Source: Albirhodobacter sp042466415 (GTDB taxonomy: Bacteria > Pseudomonadota > Alphaproteobacteria > Rhodobacterales > Rhodobacteraceae). From it: a DNA stretch of 64,000 nucleotides. Below the pieces are notes generated by a model that saw nothing but the letters and a program-made list of their open reading frames with translations, ran no database searches and was not told the origin of the DNA. The position numbers and the translations under genes are program-made. Position 1 is the stretch's first letter; the number at the start of each line of letters is the position of its first letter. Shown one piece after another: positions 48,750-57,683 of this stretch. The stretch is taken from positions 1,364,001-1,428,000 of the forward strand of contig NZ_JAXHCH010000002.1 of the NCBI RefSeq assembly GCF_042466415.1. Reading direction: 5' to 3'.

Positions 48750-50360
48750 TCAGGCGTTGGCGGCTTTGAAGCGCGCCGCAAGTGACAAGGTCGATGGGTC
48801 TTTGCCCGCGCCCTCCGCCGCACCTTCCAAGACGGGTGACAGGGCCAAGGCCAGTTCCTTGCCCAACTCCACGCCCCATTGATCGTAGCTATTGATCCCC
48901 AAAATCGCGCCCTCGACGAAGACACGGTGTTCATAGAGAGCCACGATCCCGCCAAGCACATGCGGGGTCAGTTGATCATACACCAGCGTCGTGGACGGGC
49001 GGTTCCCCGGGAAGACGCGGTGACGGGCCTGACGGTCGCATTCGTCGCCCTCGAGACCCTTCGAACGCATGATCTGTGTCGCCTCAGCCAGCGAGCGGCC
49101 CACCATCAGCGCCTCGGATTGCGCGAGACAATTGGCGACGAGGAGCAAATGCTGATGGGCCAAGTCCGGCTCGAAACCGCGCAGGCCGACGAGGAACTCG
49201 CACGGAATGACGCGTGTCCCTTGGTGGATCAGTTGATAGAAGGCATGTTGGCCATTCGTGCCCGGCTCGCCCCAGACGACAGGGCCGGAATGGTAGGGCA
49301 AATCGCCGCCGTCCATCGAAACACGCTTACCGTTACTCTCCATCTCCAACTGCTGGAGATAGGCCGGCAGGCGCGCGAGGCGTTGCTCGTAAGGCAGCAC
49401 GGCGCGAGTCGTGTAACCACAAATCTGGTTGTGCCAGATGCCCGTCAGGGCAAGGAGCGCGGGCAGGTTTTCCGCCCAATCGGCAGAGATGAAATGCGCA
49501 TCCATATCCGCAGCGCCCTTCAGGAACGCGCGGAAATTATCTGCACCCATGGCGATCATCAGCGAAAGGCCGATCGGCCCCCACATCGAATAGCGCCCGC
49601 CGACCCAATCCTCAAACCCGAACACGCGGCTCGCATCGATCCCGAAGGCGGATGTCTTATCTGCCGATGTCGAGAGCGCGGCGAATTGCTTGGCCGGATC
49701 GGCGACGTCTTTCGCCATCCACGCGCGCGCGGTTTCCGCGTTCGTCATCGTCTCGATCGTCGTGAAGGTCTTGGATGCGACGATGACCAACGTGGTTTGC
49801 GGGTTCAGACCTTTGAGAACATCCGCGATATGCGCGCCATCGACGTTCGAAACGAAGTGACAGCGCGGCCCGTCATGGAACGGCGCCATGGCGATTGTTG
49901 CCATCGCCGGCCCAAGATCAGATCCGCCAATGCCGATATTCACGATATCGGTGATTTTGCCGCCCTGCCCCGTGTAACGCCCGGCGCGCAGATCCTCCGC
50001 GAAGGCCTCCATCCGGTCGAGCGTCGCGCGAACCTCCGCAACCACGTTGACCCCCTCCACAAGGATCTCACGGTCCAAATCCCGCAGCGCAACGTGAAGC
50101 ACCGCACGGCCTTCCGTTTCATTGATCGGCTGACCGCTGAACATCGCGTCGCGTTTCGCGGCGACGCCTTGGGTTTCCAGCAAGCCAAGGAGCAGCTCAC
50201 GGGCGCGCTCGTCCATGTTGGTCTTGGAGTAATCGAACACAAAACCACCGGCCTCGGCGGTGAAACCCCCAGCCCGCTTATCGTTTTCGAACAAGTCAAG
50301 AATGGAACGGTCGGCAACGGTCTTTTGGTAGGCGATCAGATCGTCAAAGATGTTTTGCAT
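48750..50360 (-). CDS. pgi: Glucose-6-phosphate isomerase Pgi
   Basis: 536 aa, normal for the enzyme that interconverts glucose-6-phosphate and fructose-6-phosphate. Signatures include TDIVNIGIGGSDLGPAM, VASKTFTTIETMTNA, GGRYSMWGPIGLSL and QWGVELGKELA near the C terminus. The start directly abuts the pgl stop (TAAATG). Third gene of zwf-pgl-pgi, which feeds fructose-derived hexose phosphate backward into the Entner-Doudoroff pathway. Confidence 0.97.
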   Translation of the reverse strand: MQNIFDDLIAYQKTVADRSILDLFENDKRAGGFTAEAGGFVFDYSKTNMDERARELLLGLLETQGVAAKRDAMFSGQPINETEGRAVLHVALRDLDREILVEGVNVVAEVRATLDRMEAFAEDLRAGRYTGQGGKITDIVNIGIGGSDLGPAMATIAMAPFHDGPRCHFVSNVDGAHIADVLKGLNPQTTLVIVASKTFTTIETMTNAETARAWMAKDVADPAKQFAALSTSADKTSAFGIDASRVFGFEDWVGGRYSMWGPIGLSLMIAMGADNFRAFLKGAADMDAHFISADWAENLPALLALTGIWHNQICGYTTRAVLPYEQRLARLPAYLQQLEMESNGKRVSMDGGDLPYHSGPVVWGEPGTNGQHAFYQLIHQGTRVIPCEFLVGLRGFEPDLAHQHLLLVANCLAQSEALMVGRSLAEATQIMRSKGLEGDECDRQARHRVFPGNRPSTTLVYDQLTPHVLGGIVALYEHRVFVEGAILGINSYDQWGVELGKELALALSPVLEGAAEGAGKDPSTLSLAARFKAANA

Positions 50361-51032
50361 TTACTCGGCCCAGTGAACGGTTGCGTGGGGAAGGATACAG
50401 GCCACCGGGGCCTCCATCGGTGTCAAGGTTTTCGCACGCTCCAACGCGTCGCGCTTTTGCTGCCCAATGATCAGAACATGCGTGTTCATCGCATCCTTGA
50501 GCACGCGGGCGGTCAAAGTGATGCGCGGCTCACCCGCGGCCTCCGACCGTAGCGCCATCAAAACGGGCGCGTCATCGGCAAGCGCTTGGGCCAGTTGATC
50601 GGCCTCCGGGAACAAGGAGGCGGTGTGCATATCCGCGCCCATGCCCAACAGCAAAACATCGATCGGGAGATGCGGCTCGATCCCCTTCGACAAGGCTTCC
50701 AGCTGATCTTCCGGCTGATCTGCGGGCGCATAGAGCGGCACCAGATGCGCCGCGCGCGCCTTGCCGCGCAACAAGCGGCGACGCAGCAGGGCGGTATTGG
50801 AACGCTCGGAGCTTTCATCCACCCAACGCTCGTCGTTGAGCATCACGTAAACCGATCCCCAATCGAGGTCGACCTCGCTGAGCAGATCAAACACCGGGCC
50901 GGGCGTTGTGCCACCCGGAACGCTCAGCACCGCTTTGCCACGGGCACGCAGGGCTTGCCCCAACTGGCTTGCGATTTGATCGGCAAGCCGCATCATCAGA
51001 GCTTCGCGATCTTGGTAAATCTCGAAATTCAT
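50361..51032 (-). CDS. pgl: 6-Phosphogluconolactonase Pgl
   Basis: 223 aa, DevB/SOL type. It hydrolyses 6-phosphogluconolactone to 6-phosphogluconate. Motifs: VLSVPGGTTPGPVFDLLSEVD, VYVMLNDERWVD and LLGMGADMHTASLFPEAD. Overlaps zwf by four bases (ATGA) and is followed directly by pgi, so the three are translated in a coupled operon. Confidence 0.96.
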   Translation of the reverse strand: MNFEIYQDREALMMRLADQIASQLGQALRARGKAVLSVPGGTTPGPVFDLLSEVDLDWGSVYVMLNDERWVDESSERSNTALLRRRLLRGKARAAHLVPLYAPADQPEDQLEALSKGIEPHLPIDVLLLGMGADMHTASLFPEADQLAQALADDAPVLMALRSEAAGEPRITLTARVLKDAMNTHVLIIGQQKRDALERAKTLTPMEAPVACILPHATVHWAE

Positions 51033-52498
51033 TCCTTAATCTCCCGCCAGCGGCGCCCGTCACGGTGCATCAGCATCAACGCATCTTCCGGCCCGGATGT
51101 GCCTGCGTCGTAGCCCTGCGGTTTGTCGCCGCGTGTTTCCCAACCATTGATGATTGGATCGGCCCATTCCCAAGCCGCCTCAACCTCATCGCCGCGCATG
51201 AACAAGGTCTGATCGCCGCGGATCACATCCATGATCAGGCGCTCATACGCGTCGGGGATATCCGTCCCCCCTTCGCCCAGCGCTTCCGCGAAGGACATAT
51301 CCAGCGGCACTTGCACCAAACGCATCCCGCCCGGCCCTGGTTCCTTGATCATCACCTTGAGGTTCATACCCTCGTTAGGTTGCAACCGGATGACCAAAAC
51401 ATTCTCGCGCCAGCCTTCGGCAGCGTCGAAAATCGAATGGGGAGGCTCTTTAAACGTGATCGCGATCTCGGATGTCCGCGCCCGCAGCTTTTTGCCTGTG
51501 CGAAGGTAGAAAGGTGTGCCCTTCCAACGCCAGTTCGCGATTTCTGCCTTCATCGCGATATAGCTTTCGGTTTTGGTCGTCGGGTTTTCGGCATCCTCAA
51601 CAAACCCAGGCACGCCCGTCCCGTCGGAACGCTTGTGCCCAAGATACTGGCCGCGCACGATGTCATCGGCGGGAACAGGCTGCAAAGCGCGAATCACTTT
51701 CAGCTTCTCATCGCGCACCGCATTCGGATCAAAGTGATACGGCGGTTCCATCGCAATCAGGCACAAAAGCTGCATCAGGTGGTTTTGCACCATATCGCGC
51801 ATCGCGCCGGAGCGATCATAATAGGCCCCGCGCCCGCCAACCCCGACGGTTTCCGCGACAGTGATTTGGACGTGGTCGATATACTGGCTATTCCAAAGCG
51901 GCTCGAACAGGATATTCGCAAAGCGCACCGCCATCAGGTTTTGCACGGTTTCCTTACCGAGATAATGGTCAATCCGGTAGATCTGCGTCTCGTGGAAATG
52001 CTCGGCCAACGTCGCATTGAGGGCCTTGGCCGTCGCAAGATCGCGCCCGAAGGGCTTCTCGACGACGATCCGCGCGAGCGAATTTGCGATGTTGTTGGAG
52101 TGCAAGCGCTCGGCCAAGGCACCAAAGAGCGACGGCGCAACCGAGAAGTAGAATGCCTGTACAACATCTTGGCGCACGAGCTGTTTCAGGCTATCCCAAC
52201 CGCCCTCGCCGGTCGCATCGATCGGCACATATGCGAGCCGCGAGACGAAAGAGTCGATCTGCTCGGCGTCGCGCTTGCTCTTGTCAACGAATTCATCAAT
52301 CGCCTCGCGCACGAGCGTTTTGAAGCCCGCGTCATCCATTTCGGACCGTGCGGCGCCGATAATGCGGGCGTTTTCGGGCATCTGCCCTGCCAAAAACCGG
52401 CGATAGAGGCCGGGAAGGATCTTACGGCGCGCAAGATCGCCTGTCGCCCCGAAGATTACGAGGTCAAATTCATCCACGGGAATGACGCGCGAGACCAT
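51029..52498 (-). CDS. zwf: Glucose-6-phosphate 1-dehydrogenase Zwf
   Basis: 489 aa. N-terminal coenzyme fold IFGATGDLARRKILPGLY, substrate site RIDHYLGKETVQNLMAVRF with the active-site His, and PFYLRTGKKL late. Oxidises glucose-6-phosphate with NADP (or NAD). First gene of the operon; AAGGAG sits before its ATG, and a perfect palindrome lies 26 bases upstream, shared with edd. Confidence 0.97.
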   Translation of the reverse strand: MVSRVIPVDEFDLVIFGATGDLARRKILPGLYRRFLAGQMPENARIIGAARSEMDDAGFKTLVREAIDEFVDKSKRDAEQIDSFVSRLAYVPIDATGEGGWDSLKQLVRQDVVQAFYFSVAPSLFGALAERLHSNNIANSLARIVVEKPFGRDLATAKALNATLAEHFHETQIYRIDHYLGKETVQNLMAVRFANILFEPLWNSQYIDHVQITVAETVGVGGRGAYYDRSGAMRDMVQNHLMQLLCLIAMEPPYHFDPNAVRDEKLKVIRALQPVPADDIVRGQYLGHKRSDGTGVPGFVEDAENPTTKTESYIAMKAEIANWRWKGTPFYLRTGKKLRARTSEIAITFKEPPHSIFDAAEGWRENVLVIRLQPNEGMNLKVMIKEPGPGGMRLVQVPLDMSFAEALGEGGTDIPDAYERLIMDVIRGDQTLFMRGDEVEAAWEWADPIINGWETRGDKPQGYDAGTSGPEDALMLMHRDGRRWREIKE

Positions 52499-52523
52499 TA
52501 TGCAACTCCTTGATCCATTACTT

Positions 52524-52537
52524 CGTTAGCGCTAACG
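52524..52537. promoter_or_regulatory. Palindromic operator upstream of zwf
   Basis: CGTTAGCGCTAACG, a perfect 14-bp palindrome. The identical core GTTAGCGCTAAC occurs upstream of edd. On the minus strand it is followed by GAAG then TAATGG, comparable to GGAG-TATAGT at edd, so it may lie next to the -10. The form resembles LacI-family operators. No cognate repressor is encoded in the adjacent genes. Confidence 0.8.
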
Positions 52538-52670
52538 GGCGCGGTTTATCCAGTTTTCGGAGAAAAGTCTAGCACCGTCGCGAGGATGCAACCAGAGGCG
52601 CCATGCATCGTCTGGCGGTTTCCTATGGCTCAGCCTGCGGGGGAAACGGTGGCGCGGGATGTGATGAGGG

Positions 52671-53213
52671 TTACTGCGTGAGGGCTTTTGCAAGCCGTGG
52701 GAGTTTCGCGCGCTTCAGCAGGCTGCGCATCGGTTGTGGTGCGCCTGACAGGCGCTCCGCCTCAGATCGCACAGCCTCGCAAACCCGTGCGACCGCCTCA
52801 GGTGCGCCGGACCAAAGCTCCCAAAGAAGTCCGTCAGGGTCACGCCGCTCCAGCCCTTCTTGCGCCAAGGCGCCGCGCGGGAAATCGCAGGCGTTAAAGG
52901 TCACGATCGCATCCGCCCCGCCGGAAATCGCCGCCGCCAAAACGTGAATATCGTTTTCATCGGGGAGGTGGAGGCGCGCCTCCAACCCCGCATGGGGTGC
53001 CACCGACGCCTGCGGGAAGGCCGCGCGCAACATGGCAACCTCACCGCGCGCAAAAACCTCGGCCTGCGGCCCCAGCTTGACTGTTGCCCGCGCCCATTCT
53101 TCCAAAATCCGTTCAGACCAGAGAGGTGTGTAAAGCCCCTCCCGCGCGCATCCGATCAGGATCTCACGCAAAACCGTCGGATAAAGAACACAAGCGTCGA
53201 GCAACAGTTTCAT
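52671..53213 (-). CDS. PIN-domain putative ribonuclease
   Basis: 180 aa. Acidic metal-binding residues of the PIN fold: Asp in KLLLDACVLYPTV, Asp/Glu in HLPDENDIHVLAAA and Asp in AIVTFNACDFPRG. Most of the protein is a single PIN domain with a short C-terminal tail. No antitoxin gene is adjacent, so a toxin-antitoxin role is not supported. It lies 11 bases after the methyltransferase stop, probably the same transcript. Confidence 0.82.
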   Translation of the reverse strand: MKLLLDACVLYPTVLREILIGCAREGLYTPLWSERILEEWARATVKLGPQAEVFARGEVAMLRAAFPQASVAPHAGLEARLHLPDENDIHVLAAAISGGADAIVTFNACDFPRGALAQEGLERRDPDGLLWELWSGAPEAVARVCEAVRSEAERLSGAPQPMRSLLKRAKLPRLAKALTQ

Positions 53214-53224
53214 CGCACCTGCCT

Positions 53225-54466
53225 TCAGTCGAGGCGGAAGGCCAGCGCCTTCAGATAGCCGCTTTCCGCCAGCTGCGGCAGCATCGGATGGTCAGGCCCC
53301 GCTTGACCGGTGTAGATCAGCTGCGAACGGCGACCGCCACGGCCAATCCCGCGCGCGGAGGCATTTCGGAAGCTGCTCAGATCTGCCGCGTGAGAACATG
53401 AGCACAAGACCAGATATCCGCCGGGCGCGACCAAGCTTGCCGCGAGGCGCGCGACACGCTCATACGCCCGCAACCCCGCCTGCAGCGCAGGTTTCGCGGG
53501 TGCGAAAGCGGGCGGATCACAAACGACCACGTCAAACTGCGCGCCCTCCTCGGCCAAGGCCTCCATCACTGCGAACGCATCGCCTTGACGGATCTCGAAA
53601 TCATCCGAGCGCCCCATCGCCGCAGCACCTTGCGTCGCCAGTTCCAGCGCAGGTGCGGACCCGTCCACCGCCGTCGCATGAACCGCCCCGCCTGCCAAAG
53701 CCGCCAAGCCAAAGCCACCGACATGGCTAAAGACGTCAAGGACCCTCGCCCCCTTCGACAGCGTTGCCGCAAAGGCGTGGTTCGGGCGTTGATCGAAGAA
53801 CAGGCCGGTTTTTTGGCCGCCAACGACATCCGCCATATAAACAGCGCCGTTCATCGGAACGGCAATCGGCGCATCGACGCCGCCGCACAAGACGCTGGTC
53901 TCTTCCGGCAGCCCCTCCAAGGTGCGCGCGCGGCCCGAGCCGTTTTTGATCACGGTCGTGACCCCGGTGACGGATTTGAGCGCGTCAACAATCGCGTCGA
54001 TCGCAGTCTCCGACCATGCAGCGTTGGGCTGCACGACGGCCGTATCCCCGAACCGGTCGATAATCACCCCCGGCAAACCATCCGCCTCGGCATGAACCAG
54101 ACGGTAGAACGGCGCGTCATACAGCCGCTCGCGCATCGCCAGGGCTTTGGTCAGCCGCGCCGCGATCCAATTGGCGTCGATTGTCGCCATCACGTCGCGA
54201 TCCATCATCCGGCAAATAATCTTGGACGCCGTGTTGACCGTGACCAAGCCCATTTCTCGGCGGTCGGCATCTTCCAACACCGCAAAAGCGCCCGCAGCCA
54301 GCTTGCCCGTCCGGCGATCTGTCACCAGCTCATCGGCATAAACCCATGGGAACCCGTGGCGGATTGCGCGCGCTTCGGCCTTTGGCCGCAGGCGGACGAC
54401 GGGCAAGCCGTGGCGCGAGGCAGGTTGCTGATCATCGGTGTCGGGGAGATGCGGAGTATCGGTCAT
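53225..54466 (-). CDS. Class I SAM-dependent rRNA methyltransferase, RlmI-like
   Basis: 413 aa. N-terminal PUA-type domain (VVRLRPKAEARAIRHGFPWV) and C-terminal Rossmann methyltransferase with KTGLFFDQRPNHAFAA, VLDVFSHVGGFGLAALAGGA (SAM motif I) and VVCDPPAFAP (catalytic region). Members methylate 23S rRNA cytosine (m5C1962 in RlmI). The ATG at 54466 with GAGG upstream is preferred to 54547. The terminator of the upstream lipoprotein gene ends just before it. Confidence 0.87.
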   Translation of the reverse strand: MTDTPHLPDTDDQQPASRHGLPVVRLRPKAEARAIRHGFPWVYADELVTDRRTGKLAAGAFAVLEDADRREMGLVTVNTASKIICRMMDRDVMATIDANWIAARLTKALAMRERLYDAPFYRLVHAEADGLPGVIIDRFGDTAVVQPNAAWSETAIDAIVDALKSVTGVTTVIKNGSGRARTLEGLPEETSVLCGGVDAPIAVPMNGAVYMADVVGGQKTGLFFDQRPNHAFAATLSKGARVLDVFSHVGGFGLAALAGGAVHATAVDGSAPALELATQGAAAMGRSDDFEIRQGDAFAVMEALAEEGAQFDVVVCDPPAFAPAKPALQAGLRAYERVARLAASLVAPGGYLVLCSCSHAADLSSFRNASARGIGRGGRRSQLIYTGQAGPDHPMLPQLAESGYLKALAFRLD

Positions 54467-54483
54467 GGCGGCCTCGGGCATAG

Positions 54484-54509
54484 AAAAAAGGGGGCGTGTT
54501 GCGCCCCCT
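54484..54509 (-). terminator. Terminator after the lipoprotein gene
   Basis: Minus strand: AGGGGGCG (54509-54502), loop CAACA, CGCCCCCT (54496-54489), then a run of T (54489-54484). It separates the lipoprotein gene from the rlmI-like gene. Confidence 0.85.
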
Positions 54510-54571
54510 CTATCCGCTTTAAGCGCACTTGCAAAGCCGCACCGCATCGGCGGCCTACAAGCCTATGCGGA

Positions 54572-55219
54572 TCAAAGCCCTGCCATAGCCTCGCCTTGGG
54601 GCGCGCTCACAACCGCAGGGCGGCGCAATTCCATCGCGATCCGCGCCGCAAGCGCCTGAGTCACGACGATTTTTTGCGTCAGGCCCCGCGCTTCTTCTTG
54701 CAAGGCCAGCTCGCCCCCTGCCGCTTTCGTGTCATCGACAACCAAGCGCGGTCCGTCAATGATCGCCCCCGTGCGCGCATCGCGCACCGTCATCATAAAC
54801 TTCGTGCTAAACGTCCCGCCCATCATGTAGCGCGTCTTTTCGGTCAGAGCATGGAACCGTACCACCTCCGCCTCGATCGTCACCGGCACGCCCGCTTTCA
54901 TGCCCGATGTCGCGCTTTTGAACGCGTCGGTCAGGATCGCATCAACCTGCGCATACCGGTCACCGCGGGGATCGCCACGCCACACGATATCCGCGATGGG
55001 ATAATACATGTTCGCTTCCGATACTTTCAGGTGCTCGGGCACGGTCACATTAATGTCCTTCACGGCATAATCGACAGCAATCGCTCCCGATCCCGCCGCA
55101 AATAGCGCAGGGTCGGAGGCCGCTCGGGTCGCGAGATCGCCACCGCCACAGGCCGCCATCAGCAAGATCGCAGCGCCGCCACATATCAAACGCAGTTTCG
55201 GGAGAGGGAACATAGACAT
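54572..55219 (-). CDS. Putative lipoprotein of a Rhodobacterales-type family
   Basis: 215 aa. Signal peptide with lipobox ILLMAACGGG (Cys at about residue 24), so lipidated and placed in the inner or outer membrane. The rest is globular: INVTVPEHLKVSEANMYYPI, VWRGDPRGDRYAQVDAIL, and a C-terminal helix. I do not recognise a function; it resembles small Rhodobacterales lipoproteins of unknown role (possibly DUF6778). The open frame to 55396 lacks family features, and the ATG at 55219 opens the signal peptide. Confidence 0.72.
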   Translation of the reverse strand: MSMFPLPKLRLICGGAAILLMAACGGGDLATRAASDPALFAAGSGAIAVDYAVKDINVTVPEHLKVSEANMYYPIADIVWRGDPRGDRYAQVDAILTDAFKSATSGMKAGVPVTIEAEVVRFHALTEKTRYMMGGTFSTKFMMTVRDARTGAIIDGPRLVVDDTKAAGGELALQEEARGLTQKIVVTQALAARIAMELRRPAVVSAPQGEAMAGL

Positions 55220-55758
55220 GGGGAGAACCTTTCGGTTGGTAACAGCACATGTCACGGGGCGTTTCCCCGCAACGTCATTAATATGTGAGCAGTTTTTGTG
55301 GTGAAACATGTCAAAAAAGCGCCGAAACCGCGCCGCTAAAGGGGTAATTCCGCTTACCTTACGTAGACTTAGCATCGAAAAAGCGTCTGGGGCCAAAGCC
55401 GCACACGCATAAGATGTATCGCTTCGCGCGACCCTCTCGCCAATGATGTGAGACGCCAGTCCCTCAGGTCTGGCCTCATCCCGGGGCGATATCCTGCGCG
55501 GTTCAGGTGAACGCGGTTTAGGATTGATCCGTTAGCGCTAACGGAGTATAGTCGCGGCAAATCCGGTGACCGCTCGCAAATCTGTTGCGCCGAGCAACAT
55601 TGACGATCGGCCCACCAGCCCGCGTCCGAAATTAATCCTTTGACGCTTACGGCCCTTGATCGCCGCGCCCAAGACGTGGCCACATAGTGCCGATGCGCGT
55701 CTTCCAAGCGACCGAGAAATCGGCTCTGCATGTCATACATAGAAACATCGAGGCCCCG
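55220..55758. other. Long divergent control region between the lipoprotein gene and edd
   Basis: About 540 bases. It contains the edd promoter and operator at 55524-55552 and a 5' leader of about 200 bases before edd. An antisense frame across 55369-55767 is open but lacks a ribosome site and protein-like features. I see no other gene. Confidence 0.6.
55524..55552 (+). promoter_or_regulatory. edd promoter with palindromic operator in the spacer
   Basis: TTGATC (-35, 55524-55529) and TATAGT (-10, 55547-55552) are 17 bases apart. The spacer is occupied by the perfect palindrome CCGTTAGCGCTAACGG (55529-55544). A repressor bound there would block RNA polymerase. The same core precedes zwf at 52525-52536. 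Confidence 0.85.
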
Positions 55759-57573
55759 ATGACACATACGCCCCTGAACTCCGCAATCGACCGCGTGACC
55801 GATAAAATCCGTGCACGCTCACAAGCCCGGCGCAGCGATTACCTCGCGCGCGTCGATAGCGCAGCCAACAAAGGCCCCGCCCGCGGGCATCTGGCGTGCG
55901 GCAACCAAGCCCACGCCTATGCCGCGATGGGGCAAGACAAGGATGCGCTCGTTGCCGAACGCGCGCCCAATATCGGCATCGTCACCGCCTATAACGATAT
56001 GCTTTCCGCGCATCAGCCCTACGCGACCTACCCCGACCAGATCAAAGCCGCGTTGCGCGAAATCGGCGCGACGGCGCAGGTTGCGGGCGGCGTTCCGGCG
56101 ATGTGTGACGGGGTCACGCAAGGCCAAGCGGGCATGGAGTTGTCGCTATTCTCGCGCGATGTGATTGCGCTGGCCGCCGGTGTCGCGCTGTCGCACAACA
56201 CGTTCGACGCGGCGCTTTACCTCGGCGTTTGCGATAAAATCGTGCCGGGCCTTGTGATGGCGGCGGCGACGTTCGGCCATATTCCTGCGGTGTTCTTGCC
56301 TGCGGGGCCGATGACTTCGGGCTTGCCCAACGATGAAAAGGGCAAGGTCCGCCAGAAATACGCAACCGGCGAGATCGGCCGCGAAGAACTCATGGCCGCC
56401 GAGATGGCCTCCTACCACGGGCCGGGCACCTGCACATTCTATGGCACCGCCAACACCAACCAGATGCTGATGGAATTTATGGGCCTCCACCTCCCAGGCA
56501 GCTCGTTTGTGAACCCCAACACCCCGCTGCGCGATGCGTTGACATTGCAAGGCGCGCGTCGCGCCGCCGAGATTACCGCGTTGGGGAATGATTTCCGTCC
56601 CGCAGGCCACGTGCTTGATGAGCGCGCCTTCGTAAACGGGCTTGTCGGCTTGATGGCAACGGGCGGGTCGACCAACCTTGTCTTGCACCTGCCAGCGATG
56701 GCGATGGCTGCGGGTATCGAGCTGGATCTGGAAGACTTCGACGCGATCTCCGATGTCGTCCCGTTGATGGCAAAAGTCTATCCGAACGGGCTGGCCGATG
56801 TGAACCACTTCCATGCCGCAGGCGGTTTGCAATTCATGATCCGCGAACTGATCGGCAGCGGGCTTTTGCACGCGGACGCCTTGACTGTTGGCGGCAATAA
56901 CCTTGGTGACTACACCCAAGAGCCGAAGCTGATCGACGGCAAGCTCGAGTGGGTCGAGGGCGCGCAAGAGACACTGAACGACAAAATCCTGCGCCCCACC
57001 GCGACGGGCTTTGCCAAGAACGGCGGGCTGAAACAGCTTGAGGGCAATCTGGGCCGCGGCGTTATCAAAATCTCCGCCGTTGCGCCCGAACGCCATGTGA
57101 TCGAGGCCCCCGTACGCGTATTCCACGATCAAAAGGACGTCAAAACGGCCTTCCAAGCGGGGGAATTCACGTCTGACACGATCGTGGTCGTGCGCTTCCA
57201 AGGCCCTTCCGCCAACGGAATGCCCGAACTGCACTCGCTCACGCCGCAACTCACCGTGTTACAAGATCGCGGACTGAAGGTCGCGCTTGTGACAGACGGG
57301 CGGATGTCAGGTGCATCGGGTAAAGTCCCTGCCGCCATCCACGTCTCGCCCGAAGCGGCCAAGGGTGGCCCCCTTGCGCGTCTGCGCGATGGCGATATGG
57401 TGCGGCTCGACGCGGCAACTGGCATTCTAGAATGCCTCGAATCAGATTTCGCCACCCGCACCCCCGTCACGGCCGATTTGTCGGCCAACGGCCACGGCAT
57501 GGGGCGCGAAATGTTCGAGATGTTCCGCCGTTCCGTCGGCAACGCAACTGAGGGCGCGGCCGTCGTCGTTTAA
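55759..57573 (+). CDS. edd: Phosphogluconate dehydratase Edd
   Basis: 604 aa. Iron-sulfur dehydratase of the IlvD/Edd family, converting 6-phosphogluconate to KDPG. Motifs: GIVTAYNDMLSAHQPYATYP, GGVPAMCDGVTQGQAGME (Fe-S Cys), NTFDAALYLGVCDKIVPG, FYGTANTNQMLMEFMGLHLP and LVTDGRMSGASGKVPAAIH. The ATG at 55759, with GAGG 5 bases upstream, is preferred to 55687. First gene of edd-eda. Confidence 0.96.
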   Translation: MTHTPLNSAIDRVTDKIRARSQARRSDYLARVDSAANKGPARGHLACGNQAHAYAAMGQDKDALVAERAPNIGIVTAYNDMLSAHQPYATYPDQIKAALREIGATAQVAGGVPAMCDGVTQGQAGMELSLFSRDVIALAAGVALSHNTFDAALYLGVCDKIVPGLVMAAATFGHIPAVFLPAGPMTSGLPNDEKGKVRQKYATGEIGREELMAAEMASYHGPGTCTFYGTANTNQMLMEFMGLHLPGSSFVNPNTPLRDALTLQGARRAAEITALGNDFRPAGHVLDERAFVNGLVGLMATGGSTNLVLHLPAMAMAAGIELDLEDFDAISDVVPLMAKVYPNGLADVNHFHAAGGLQFMIRELIGSGLLHADALTVGGNNLGDYTQEPKLIDGKLEWVEGAQETLNDKILRPTATGFAKNGGLKQLEGNLGRGVIKISAVAPERHVIEAPVRVFHDQKDVKTAFQAGEFTSDTIVVVRFQGPSANGMPELHSLTPQLTVLQDRGLKVALVTDGRMSGASGKVPAAIHVSPEAAKGGPLARLRDGDMVRLDAATGILECLESDFATRTPVTADLSANGHGMGREMFEMFRRSVGNATEGAAVVV

Positions 57574-57600
57574 GGTTTCGCCCTGCGGCGAGAGAGAACA

Positions 57601-57654
57601 GCGCGGGCAAACGCCCAGCGCATCTCTGCGCCGCGGGGCCTATTTTGCCCGCGC
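57601..57654 (+). other. Extended stem-loop between edd and eda
   Basis: GCGCGGGCAAA (57601-57611) pairs perfectly with TTTGCCCGCGC (57644-57654). Inside, GCCC/GGGC (57613-57616, 57636-57639) and GCGCA/TGCGC (57618-57622, 57627-57631) pair too, so nearly the whole 54 bases fold into one rod. It lies 30 bases before the eda start. Likely an mRNA processing or stability element between cotranscribed genes. Confidence 0.7.
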
Positions 57655-57683
57655 GTTTTGCGCTTTGCATAACTGGAGAGACA

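Noticed and set aside
48879..50552. Long open frame of 557 codons on the plus strand opposite pgi
   Set aside because: It mirrors pgi and pgl in a GC-rich genome, lacks a ribosome site and any recognisable domain, and is rich in Arg/His as shadow frames are.
50906..52513. Open frame of 535 codons opposite zwf
   Set aside because: Antisense shadow of a certain gene, with the same composition bias.
52671..53213. PIN protein as the toxin of a toxin-antitoxin pair
   Set aside because: No small antitoxin-like ORF overlaps or adjoins it; the neighbour is a housekeeping methyltransferase.
53585..55105. Open frame of 506 codons opposite the RlmI-like and lipoprotein genes
   Set aside because: It crosses two genes and a terminator and has no domain.
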